Positions 51,347 through 58,750 of a DNA stretch of 64,000 nucleotides are shown here, piece by piece. The notes below the pieces were generated by a model. That model did no database searches. It saw nothing but the letters and a program-made list of their open reading frames with translations, and was not told the origin of the DNA. This DNA comes from JADMJV01 sp964649085. GTDB taxonomy: Bacteria > Vulcanimicrobiota > Xenobia > Xenobiales > JADMJV01. Position numbers and translations under genes: made by a program. The stretch covers positions 1-64,000 of the forward strand of contig CAZYPN010000033.1 of the NCBI GenBank assembly GCA_964649085.1, read 5' to 3'. The stretch's first letter is position 1. Every line of letters begins with the position of its first letter.

Positions 51347-51375
51347 ATTATACTTGAGTTGTTCTGTCAAGTTTC
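51347..51375 (-). promoter_or_regulatory. Promoter and likely Rrf2 operator of the suf operon
   Basis: On the minus strand TATAAT occupies 51352-51347. A perfect 6-bp inverted repeat ACTTGA-N9-TCAAGT (51352-51372) overlaps the spacer and the edge of this -10 box; the -35 position (around 51375-51370, AAACTT) is weak. Rrf2-family repressors bind such sites, so this is the probable operator of the downstream regulator. Confidence 0.55.
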
Positions 51376-51562
51376 TATCCTGTACAAAACCTGTTAGACC
51401 TCTGCCAACCAAGCGCCGATTCCCAGGCAAACCGCAAAAATCCTACCAGCCAGCCAGGAATTCAATCCTGAAGCCCTCGACACTATGTTCCCCAGGTCCC
51501 GAAGCTCAAACCCGGGCCGTGGGCAGGGCTTTCGCTCACCAGTTCGAAGGCCGCCCCTCCCA

Positions 51563-52900
51563 ATGAGTCCCCAACCCGGCAAGAAAATACCTTTATCCGT
51601 CCAGGTAGTGGTGGGAGCGGCGCTGGGAGCTGTGCTGGGCTACGTGTTCAAAGAGCAACCTTACCTCTTTGGAATGGGCAACGAAAGTCTCGGCCTCCTG
51701 GGCATGTTGGTGATCCGACTGCTCAAAGCTCTGGCAGCCCCACTGATTCTGTTCGCCATTGTCGACGCTTTCGTACGCACCCAGTTCAGCTGGCGCCAGG
51801 GAGTTCGACTGATTTCGATCTGCCTGCTCAATGTTTCGGTGGCCTGCACTCTGGGATTGCTGCTGATGAATCTGGTGAAGCCCGGTGAACAGTGGCGGGG
51901 CAAGATCGACTCGCTGCTCAACACGGTACCCAAGGCCCAGATCAAGGCCCCACCCGAGTCGGTGTCGCTCAATCCTATCGAAAATCTGGCGGGCTATGTA
52001 CCCGAATCCTTTGTCCAACCTTTTCTTAACAACAATATCATCAGCATCGTGCTGGCCGGGGTGCTGGTAGGGGCAGCCCTGCGTCGACTGCGCCAACAAA
52101 CGCCCGACGACCCCGGGGTAAAGGTGCTGATCTCCGCGGCCAATGCCGGCTTTCGACTGCTGGTGCAACTGCTGGAATGGGTTGTCCATCTGGCGCCGTT
52201 CGCCGTGCTGGGAGCCACCGCGGATGCGGTGGGGCGCAACGGACTGGACTACCTCAAAGACCTGTTTCCCTTCGTCTTTATTATTCTCTTCGGGCTGGCC
52301 TGTCACGCTTTGCTGTATTATCCACTGGTGGCCTGGTTGATCGGTCGCCGCAATCCTTTGGAGTATCTCCTGGGATGTTCCGACGCGGCTCTGACGGGTC
52401 TTTCCTGTAACAGCAGCCTGGCCACAGTGCCTGTCACTCTAAAGTGTCTGACCGAGAAGTTGGGCGTTTCCGAGTCGTCCTCGCGCCTGGCCGCCTGCGT
52501 GGGCACCAACCTGAACAATGACGGCATTACCCTCTATGAAGCCATGACCGCCGTATTCCTGGCCCAGGCCCTGGGTGGCGATTTGACGTTGTGGCACCAG
52601 ATCGGCATCGTAGCCGCTTCCATCATGGCGGGCATCGGAGTTGCCGGCGTCCCCGAAGCCGGACTGATCGTGCTGCCTCTGGTGCTGGGCTCGGCCGGGC
52701 TGCCCAGCCATGTGGTCGAGGGCGCCATTCCCCTGATTCTCCCGGTAGACTGGATCATTGCCCGGGCTCGAACCGGGGTCAACGTGATGAGTGACATGGT
52801 GGTTGCCGTCATGCTCGACGCTGGCGAGACCCACGATGAAGTCATCGAAGCCAGCCTGCCCCCCTCGATTCACCCCGGCGAAATCGAAGAAATTTCCTGA
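51563..52900 (+). CDS. Dicarboxylate/amino acid:cation symporter (SDF family)
   Basis: 445 residues from ATG 51563 with eight or more membrane segments. Family motifs: LIRLLKALAAPLILFAIVDAF-like helix, the serine-rich hairpin CSDAALTGLSCNSSLATVPVTL, GTNLNNDGITLYEA (corresponding to NMDGT) and the second hairpin AGVPEAGLIVLPLVL. It imports Glu, Asp or C4 acids with Na+ or H+. NMDGT is here NNDGI, and Ser-rich loop residues vary, so substrate preference may differ. The 250-base gap from rrf2 holds the suf promoter only. Confidence 0.9.
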   Translation: MSPQPGKKIPLSVQVVVGAALGAVLGYVFKEQPYLFGMGNESLGLLGMLVIRLLKALAAPLILFAIVDAFVRTQFSWRQGVRLISICLLNVSVACTLGLLLMNLVKPGEQWRGKIDSLLNTVPKAQIKAPPESVSLNPIENLAGYVPESFVQPFLNNNIISIVLAGVLVGAALRRLRQQTPDDPGVKVLISAANAGFRLLVQLLEWVVHLAPFAVLGATADAVGRNGLDYLKDLFPFVFIILFGLACHALLYYPLVAWLIGRRNPLEYLLGCSDAALTGLSCNSSLATVPVTLKCLTEKLGVSESSSRLAACVGTNLNNDGITLYEAMTAVFLAQALGGDLTLWHQIGIVAASIMAGIGVAGVPEAGLIVLPLVLGSAGLPSHVVEGAIPLILPVDWIIARARTGVNVMSDMVVAVMLDAGETHDEVIEASLPPSIHPGEIEEIS

Positions 52901-52902
52901 CC

Positions 52903-54102
52903 TCAGGGAAGGGCGTGGGGGCAAAACAGAAGCTCCTGCCGATAGAGTCGCTGAACCATCTCTAAATGAGCCGCTTCGGGTGGGAGCGGTTGCCCTTCAG
53001 CTTCCCAGTAGGCCCGAACCTGTTCCAGGCTGCCGTAGGTGTTAGCCAGCAACTGCAACAGACGAACCTCTTCGCGAGAAAGGTCCTGCCACGGCCCGCG
53101 CCGGACCCTGGCCTGGTTCTGCAACGAGATGCCGCGCATCGAAGTAACCTGAAGGGTCACCTGAGGATGGGTCCCCAACAGGGTAGTAAGGCTGATTTCG
53201 GGCTGGCGCAGGGGAGCCTCGGCCAGCATCAGATAAGCATCGAGGCGATCGCGGTCGAACAACTCTTCCACCACTTCCCACTCCTCCCAGGGCTCAAGCG
53301 GTGGGACGCAAAAGCCTGGCAGCAGGTGACTCAGGCTCCAATCGCGCGGCTCGTACCAGCGCACCAACTTCAGACCTGCTCCTTCGATCAGGGAGCGAAA
53401 GTCGCGCACTCGATAAGGCACATCATGAGGATTGAGAAAGCGGTCGACGAACTCAGGGTCGTTCAGCCCTGGCACCACCCCTGCGGGCCCCAGTTGGGGG
53501 GGGAGTCTGCCCTGGCTCTGGGCAGCCGCTTCGAGAGCTTCCGTCAGGGCACGGCCCTGACTGAGGCGCTCCTGAAGCGGCAGATGCTCACCCAGTCGAC
53601 GCAGAGCCCGGGCCATGCGATACAGTCCCGAGCGCCCAAGCTCTCCGTAGACAAACAGCCGCATGACCCCTCCGGGAGCCAGCATTGCGGCCAGATTACG
53701 CAACGCGCGGGCTGGGTCACCCGTGTGATGCAGCACCCCTGTGCAGTGAATCAGATCGAACCCGCCTACTGGCTTCAGCTGCTCTGGCAGCTCCAGCAGG
53801 TCGGCCTCTACCAGCTTCAGGTTGCTCAATCCGAGTTGGCGGGCCTCCAGGCCGATCTGTTCCAGGCCCTTACGGTTGACGTCTATGGCGGTGACCTGGA
53901 AGTGGGGGTAGAGTAAAGCCGCCCCCAGACAGCTTTGACCCGTACCACAACCCGCGTCCAATACCTGCCAGGGCGCCCGCGAGGGGGCCTGGGACAGACT
54001 CAGGATCCAGTCCAAATCGGGGTCCCCCGATACCCCGGGCTGGCGCTGGGGATAGGGATACTGCTCATAGAAATCGCGGATGCGGCCGGTTACCTCGTGC
54101 AT
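52903..54102 (-). CDS. Class I SAM-dependent methyltransferase
   Basis: 399 residues. Methyltransferase core at about 45-150: VLDAGCGTGQSCLGAA (motif I), AIDVNRKGLEQI (acidic residue of motif II), EADLLELPEQL and DLIHCTGVLHH (motif IV), GGVMRLFVYGE. A long C-terminal region (about 160-399) has a beta-rich part and a helix pair with no clear family; it may bind the substrate. First domain resembles the methyltransferases of bacterial tail-to-tail protein modification sets, but the substrate is unknown. Follows the YkgJ-like gene by 25 bases. Confidence 0.82.
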   Translation of the reverse strand: MHEVTGRIRDFYEQYPYPQRQPGVSGDPDLDWILSLSQAPSRAPWQVLDAGCGTGQSCLGAALLYPHFQVTAIDVNRKGLEQIGLEARQLGLSNLKLVEADLLELPEQLKPVGGFDLIHCTGVLHHTGDPARALRNLAAMLAPGGVMRLFVYGELGRSGLYRMARALRRLGEHLPLQERLSQGRALTEALEAAAQSQGRLPPQLGPAGVVPGLNDPEFVDRFLNPHDVPYRVRDFRSLIEGAGLKLVRWYEPRDWSLSHLLPGFCVPPLEPWEEWEVVEELFDRDRLDAYLMLAEAPLRQPEISLTTLLGTHPQVTLQVTSMRGISLQNQARVRRGPWQDLSREEVRLLQLLANTYGSLEQVRAYWEAEGQPLPPEAAHLEMVQRLYRQELLFCPHALP

Positions 54103-54127
54103 GTACGGGCCTTCGAATCGCGAAATG

Positions 54128-55186
54128 CTAACCCTGCGACTCCCACCAGCGACGCCCGATGTAGTGCCAGAAACGCTCGGCGCCGCGAGCGTGGAACATC
54201 AGGTGGCCTTCAAGCAACTCCAGGGCGCGCTGCAAGTCCTGTGGCTGCGGTTCATGCTGTGCCATTTGAGCTGAGGCCAGGGTATAAAAGCGCAGCAGGT
54301 GAGCCACCAGGGGTAGCATACCCAGTCGACCCAAGAGATGAGGGGGCTCCAGCAAATGTTTGCGAAACAGCACGTGCTTGAAGTAGCCCACGACCTGCTC
54401 GGGATACCACGACGGCAGGCGCGATCCCAGTTCGGCAGGATGGATGGTGGCGCCGAGCAAGCGACTGAAGAAGGGGTCGCCATGTTCCAGCGACTGCATC
54501 AGCTCCTGGCTGAGTTCGATCGGCTGCCCCGCTGTCTCCAAGAACAGCGTCAGTGCCTTCACCAGATGATCGGCCAGCTGCCCGAGCTCGGGCGACAGTC
54601 GAGGCGATTCGTCCAGGCTCTGCCAGGCCCCCGTGTGTGCCACCCGGGCCAGGCTCAGCGTCAGCTTAAGCAGATTAAAGTCCAATGGGGCAACCAGGGC
54701 CTGCAGCGCCCGCTGCTCCAGATCGAGATACTGATCCCAGCCAATATCCAGATTCTCCCACAACTGGGGCCTGAGGTCGGCATCGCAGCTGAGCTGGCCA
54801 AAGCGACTCTCCAATTCGGCCCGGTGACGTTCGAGTGGCCCTCCCCATTGTTCAAAGACCGAGGTGCAGACGAAGCTCAGCCCGATGTACACTCCATCGG
54901 GGGTGGGCCAACCCCGAAAGGGGAAGTCCTTGCACACCTGAGGCTTATGTTCGTAACCCAACTGCTCGTGAATGCGACAGCGCGACTCGGGGCTCAGATA
55001 GGAGCATCGCCCCCGCTCGTCCCGGGCCAGATACAGTCGGCCCCCGGGCAACTGCTGCACGGGAATATATCCAGGGGCAGCTCGCAGACGCTGGTGGTCG
55101 TCCGGGCGGATTTCCACTTCGAAGGTAAAGCAGCTCTTCCCACAACTCTGGCAATCATAAGCGAGGTCGGGCAGATGCACCTTCAT
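54128..55186 (-). CDS. YkgJ-family Cys-rich (CxxCxxCC-type) protein
   Basis: 352 residues. N-terminal cysteine cluster DCQSCGKSC and later CSYL, CRIHEQLGYEHKPQVCKDFPF match the zinc/iron-binding YkgJ/FliB N-methylase-like domain. The C-terminal two thirds (about 125-352) are helical and unrecognised. FliB enzymes methylate lysines in flagellin; the Cys domain alone is widely found and uncharacterised. Starts within the stop of the upstream GH-like gene (ATGA); together with the methyltransferase it may form a modification module. Confidence 0.78.
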   Translation of the reverse strand: MKVHLPDLAYDCQSCGKSCFTFEVEIRPDDHQRLRAAPGYIPVQQLPGGRLYLARDERGRCSYLSPESRCRIHEQLGYEHKPQVCKDFPFRGWPTPDGVYIGLSFVCTSVFEQWGGPLERHRAELESRFGQLSCDADLRPQLWENLDIGWDQYLDLEQRALQALVAPLDFNLLKLTLSLARVAHTGAWQSLDESPRLSPELGQLADHLVKALTLFLETAGQPIELSQELMQSLEHGDPFFSRLLGATIHPAELGSRLPSWYPEQVVGYFKHVLFRKHLLEPPHLLGRLGMLPLVAHLLRFYTLASAQMAQHEPQPQDLQRALELLEGHLMFHARGAERFWHYIGRRWWESQG

Positions 55187-56592
55187 CGAGGTTGATAAGG
55201 ATGGCTGGCGTCAGTCCAGAACATCAATCCGTCATAGCCTTTTTCACGGGCGATGCGAACTTGCCTTTCCACGCCCTGATTGGGATCGGCCTCGGTAATT
55301 TCTACTCGAGCCCCCTCGGGCAGATTCAATTGAGCCCGGTCGGGCAGGTTTTCCATGGGTTCATAAACATGGAAGCTGTAGACGAAGTCCACGGGACGCC
55401 CCTGAAAGTGCTGACTGAGGTAGCTCCAATACTTGAGTTCCCGAAAGTTCTGCACGCCCACCGTCAGCGTTGCCCCGGGAGCTTCCTGGATGAACACTTC
55501 CACCAGGTTTTCCACAAACTTCTGCTTGCTGGCTTCGTCCCCCGCGCACCCGTGAATTTCGTTGACCAGGTCGAACATCAACCGCTGGCCGTTGACCTCG
55601 GCGTTGCCAAACTCTCGGATAAAGGGACGCAATGTTTCGATCAAGCGGGCGCCGGCCTCCGGGCTGCGAAAGGCCTCTTTCAGGGCCGGGTTGGGAATGG
55701 CGCCGTCGAGCAAGGTGAACATCTGCCGGTTCTGGCCATAGCGCTCAGCCAACGCCAGATACTCTCGCATGGACTGAAAATCGGTTGGGCTCAGGGACTG
55801 TCCCTGGCGCAAGTCCAGCCCGCCCATCCAGCGAAAGCTATCGTGGCCCGCTAATTGCTGCTGACGAAAGGTCTCTTCTACCAACGGTCGGGCCCTCTGC
55901 CACTGATGCAGGTCGCCATACACAAAGTAGCGACTCAGGCCCATCTGCAGGGCGCCGGATTTAGGCGTGCCCGGTCTGTCTTTCAGCAAGGGCCGCACCA
56001 CGGCAACCTGTTGAGGGGTGGTATCGTCGACCAGTTGCTGGCTCTCCACCCGCAACTCGCCCTTCGACCAGCCCAATTCACGGGCCGGGCTCAAGAGCAG
56101 TCGAATGGATCGGATGCGGCTCGGGTCGAATCCTTCGTCGGTTTTCCCCTGCTCATCCACCTCGGCTCGGCTGGGCCGGTATTCCAACTGGTGTCCCTGA
56201 CCTTCGGTCCAGCGCGTGCTTTGCCGATGTCCATGTTCATCGGTTGCCTGCAGGCTGACCACCAGTCCAGGGTGGGGCGAGACGACCTCCAGATGCAATC
56301 GCTTCTGGCTCCAATCCTGCGGTTCGCGAAACGATTGCGAGGGCGGCACATAGATGACCTGGTTTTCGACCGTGGCCACCGGGGTGCGCTGAGGCAACTG
56401 CAGGGCAGTGCCCTGTTGGACACATCCCGACAGCCCGCCCAGCGCAGTGAGGGCCACCAGCGCATACGGCTTCCAGCCCAGACCTTCAGAGGGCGCCTTC
56501 TCGAAGCTCTCACTCGGAACGGATGGCAAATGGGGCAATCCAGTCCCTGGTTTCGCGGCCAGAGGGGATTTATTTCGCAGGCTGGAGATCAC
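55183..56592 (-). CDS. Lipoprotein glycoside hydrolase (clan GH-A-like)
   Basis: 469 residues from GTG 56592. A 40-residue Pro/Ser-rich leader (PSVPSESFEKAPSEG) precedes a hydrophobic stretch (41-56) that ends in the lipobox LSGC with C57; a lipoprotein leader this long is unusual. The barrel part (about 200-469) has FRWMGGLDLR, FDLVNEIHG with the acid/base Glu, VYSFHVYEP and VEITEADPN with the nucleophile Glu, as in cellulase-type GH5. Probably a surface glycanase. Coexpressed with the YkgJ-like gene. Confidence 0.72.
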   Translation of the reverse strand: MISSLRNKSPLAAKPGTGLPHLPSVPSESFEKAPSEGLGWKPYALVALTALGGLSGCVQQGTALQLPQRTPVATVENQVIYVPPSQSFREPQDWSQKRLHLEVVSPHPGLVVSLQATDEHGHRQSTRWTEGQGHQLEYRPSRAEVDEQGKTDEGFDPSRIRSIRLLLSPARELGWSKGELRVESQQLVDDTTPQQVAVVRPLLKDRPGTPKSGALQMGLSRYFVYGDLHQWQRARPLVEETFRQQQLAGHDSFRWMGGLDLRQGQSLSPTDFQSMREYLALAERYGQNRQMFTLLDGAIPNPALKEAFRSPEAGARLIETLRPFIREFGNAEVNGQRLMFDLVNEIHGCAGDEASKQKFVENLVEVFIQEAPGATLTVGVQNFRELKYWSYLSQHFQGRPVDFVYSFHVYEPMENLPDRAQLNLPEGARVEITEADPNQGVERQVRIAREKGYDGLMFWTDASHPYQPR

Positions 56593-56626
56593 TCCCCAAA
56601 TATAGTGAAAGCCACTGAAAAAATGC

Positions 56627-57181
56627 TCAAGTCAGCAGTTCGTAGTCCATGGTTTCGTATAACACCTGGCGGCTGCCATTGTGACTCAACATCACGGTCA
56701 GATTCGCTCCAGGCCGACCCAGGTCTTGATGATGGGTGAAGTCTTTCTCGACTTCTTTGCCATCGAGCCAGAAGCGACAACGCGATACCTTCTTGTTGCC
56801 TTGAACCTGAGTACTGAGGAGCGTTGCAGGTAAGGCCCGCCCGTGCATCAACAGAATGCGATCATCCTGACCGTGAACCACAAGGCGTTGCAAGAAATGA
56901 TGAATGACGAACAGCACCAGCGACGCGACCACGATTACTCCAAGGCAACGAAAGGGATGGTCGGCCGTCAGGCCAAGCATCCCATCCCAAGGAGGCTCAG
57001 GCAGCTGGGGGATCCGCTTCTTAGGGAAACAGGCCTTACAGATGCTGAGCAGCGCCCGGGTAATCTCGAAGCTCGGCAACAGCATCAGAGCATAAAAGAA
57101 CCAGGCTGTGAAGGCGGGTAGACGGAACACGCCTTTCCGAAGCCGCACTCGGCGGGGAATGGGAGCTTCACAGGGGGTCAT
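56627..57181 (-). CDS. Membrane protein with C-terminal beta domain, partner of the Mug/GyrB-like fusion
   Basis: 184 residues from ATG 57181, which overlaps the fusion gene stop in ATGA. Two membrane helices (about 22-44 and 75-97) enclose a loop with Pro/Cys; a beta-rich domain (about 105-184; LLMHGRALPATLL, KKVSRCRFWLDGKEV, GANLTVML) follows, resembling DUF3592-style small domains. No family named with confidence. The tight overlap suggests it acts with the preceding gene product. Confidence 0.65.
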   Translation of the reverse strand: MTPCEAPIPRRVRLRKGVFRLPAFTAWFFYALMLLPSFEITRALLSICKACFPKKRIPQLPEPPWDGMLGLTADHPFRCLGVIVVASLVLFVIHHFLQRLVVHGQDDRILLMHGRALPATLLSTQVQGNKKVSRCRFWLDGKEVEKDFTHHQDLGRPGANLTVMLSHNGSRQVLYETMDYELLT

Positions 57182-58476
57182 AGCCAGGATTGGTTCGCCA
57201 GCAGTCCCTTGCCGCCTTTGACCTGGATGGATTTCTTTGTTTCGACGGCGGCCGCCACCATCTCGCGAATGGGACGCACCCAATCAGGTTGATCGACCTG
57301 CAAGGTAGGGTCGGTAAGCCGCGGACGGTCTACCCAGCAGGCCACCGCCCCTACCAAGCCCACCGGATGAGGCGCCTGAAGCTGAACACCCTGAATCAAA
57401 CCGAGCAGATGACTCCCCCCACGTGGCGTACGTCGTCCGTTCACAAAACTTCGAAGCACGGTTTCCAGGCCGGGAGCAAAGGCGAAGGCACCTTCCACTC
57501 GCCCGCCGGGAAGCGCCCCTTGAAAACGCCACACTTCCGGACGACCATTCCAGCAATAAAGCTGATCGTGCACCCAGTCAGCCAGGCCCCCCGGGCTGTG
57601 AAAGTACACTCGGTCCTGCAACACCTGCAGGGTGAGTTTCAACCCCGGATAGAGCACGGCCAGGTCGCCCAATAATCCGCGCGCCATCGGCACATTGGCC
57701 TGCAGTTGAGGGCCCAGACGCAGGCGGATGCGGCCGGCCTCGAAACGCAGTTGCTGGCAAAACGCCGCGCACAGGAAGGGCTCGCTGAACACCACGGGGC
57801 TGTCCTGGTGGCTGTGAAGGATGTGCCAGCTGCGCTCGTTCCAGGGCGGCCCATCGTCTTCCAATACAATCTCGCGCCCCACTTTCAAGTCGATGCGCTG
57901 CACTCTCAACTCCTGCGCCTGCTCGAGACTATCGCTGAGCAACATGCGCAGCCATTCCAAGAATCCCCGCTCATCCTGACTGCCCAGGTACATACTGGGA
58001 CGATACTGGGCCGAGTGGCGCAGGTCTCCCAGTGTAAGAACCTCCTTGCGCAGGCTGATGTCGGGCAACCAGGGCCGAATCACGTTGCGCAAGTCCTTCC
58101 AGTGCTCGGGCCGAGGCCGTGAGGGGAAGACGAAGACCTGGCTGCTTTCAAAGCGCGACACCTGCAAGCCATACCCCTGTACGCCCGGCCCCAGCAATTG
58201 CCGGGCCACTCGAGGGCCAAACAGGGCCACCACACGCGGTTGATACTCGCGGATCAGACTGGGAATGTTGCCCTCACTCAGGTAGACATGGCCGATGCCA
58301 AACTCGGGAAGCCGTTCCCAATCGCGTGGCGACAGATTCTCCGGGACAAGCCCGTAACGTGCCATAGCAGGCCAGAACGGGTCGACCGGATCGACCCTGG
58401 GAATCTGGGCGAATTGTGAGGCCGCATCAGGCTCGAAGGAGCAGAAGACCACGGCCAGATCGTGCCGAAGTATCAC
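57178..58476 (-). CDS. Mug-like DNA glycosylase domain fused to a GyrB-like ATPase/transducer domain, both degenerate
   Basis: 432 residues from GTG 58476. Residues 1-135 align by eye with Mug/UDG-type glycosylases: LAVVFCSFEPDAAS, DPFWPAMARYGL, LSPRDWERLPEFGIG, YQPRVVALFGPRVARQLL, VFVFPS; the catalytic Asn (GINPG) is E15 in SFEPD. Residues 150-432 match GyrB ATPase and transducer: YRPSMYLGS (158-166), SDSLEQA for DNSxDEA (N-box Asn is D182), DDG (207-209), FHSPGG (292-297), SFVNGRRTPRGGSHL (343-357) and VGLVGAVACWVDRP (372-385). The ATP lid and QTK lysine are lost. No TOPRIM domain. Function unknown; both catalytic sites look altered. Confidence 0.8.
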   Translation of the reverse strand: MILRHDLAVVFCSFEPDAASQFAQIPRVDPVDPFWPAMARYGLVPENLSPRDWERLPEFGIGHVYLSEGNIPSLIREYQPRVVALFGPRVARQLLGPGVQGYGLQVSRFESSQVFVFPSRPRPEHWKDLRNVIRPWLPDISLRKEVLTLGDLRHSAQYRPSMYLGSQDERGFLEWLRMLLSDSLEQAQELRVQRIDLKVGREIVLEDDGPPWNERSWHILHSHQDSPVVFSEPFLCAAFCQQLRFEAGRIRLRLGPQLQANVPMARGLLGDLAVLYPGLKLTLQVLQDRVYFHSPGGLADWVHDQLYCWNGRPEVWRFQGALPGGRVEGAFAFAPGLETVLRSFVNGRRTPRGGSHLLGLIQGVQLQAPHPVGLVGAVACWVDRPRLTDPTLQVDQPDWVRPIREMVAAAVETKKSIQVKGGKGLLANQSWL

Positions 58477-58522
58477 AAGGCGTGACTTCCCGACAGCGTA
58501 GAGCGAACCTCCGAGCTACAGC

Positions 58523-58549
58523 AAAAAACCCTGACAGAATCAGGGTTTT
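58523..58549 (-). terminator. Terminator of the tRNA-Ile/tRNA-Ala unit
   Basis: AACCCTGA (58527-58534) pairs with TCAGGGTT (58540-58547) around a 5-base loop. Read leftward, it ends in six T's (58528-58523), directly after the tRNA-Ala 3' end. The stretch 58477-58522 should hold the promoter of the fusion gene; none is obvious. Confidence 0.88.
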
Positions 58550-58552
58550 CTT

Positions 58553-58628
58553 TGGTGGAGCTGGACGGATTCGAACCGACGACATCCTGCTTGCAAAGCA
58601 GGCGCTCTCCCAACTGAGCTACAGCCCC
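58553..58628 (-). tRNA. tRNA-Ala (anticodon TGC)
   Basis: 76 bases including an encoded CCA. Read leftward it begins GGGGCTGTAGCTCAGTTGGG, with TTTGCAA in the anticodon loop, GGTTCGAATCC T-arm and CAGCTCCACCA end. Acceptor GGGGCTG pairs with CAGCTCC with one G-U. Eight bases downstream of tRNA-Ile. Confidence 0.97.
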
Positions 58629-58636
58629 GTTCGGGG

Positions 58637-58713
58637 TGGTGGGCTTGGCTGGACTCGAACCAGCGACCTCATCCTTATCAGGGATGCGCTCTAACCACCT
58701 GAGCTACAAGCCC
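58637..58713 (-). tRNA. tRNA-Ile (anticodon GAT)
   Basis: 77 bases including an encoded CCA. It begins GGGCTTGTAGCTCAGGTGG, anticodon loop CTGATAA, T-arm GGTTCGAGTCC and end AAGCCCACCA. The Ile-Ala pair is typical of the spacer of rRNA operons, but no rRNA gene is next to it here; the next gene upstream is a glycosyltransferase 37 bases away. Confidence 0.97.
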
Positions 58714-58750
58714 GAACGCTAGGGTAAGTTAGCACTTTGTGGTTCCGATG

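Noticed and set aside
51365..51370. TTGACA (minus strand) considered as the suf -35 box
   Set aside because: It is only 12 bases from TATAAT, too close for a standard promoter; it is part of the inverted repeat instead.
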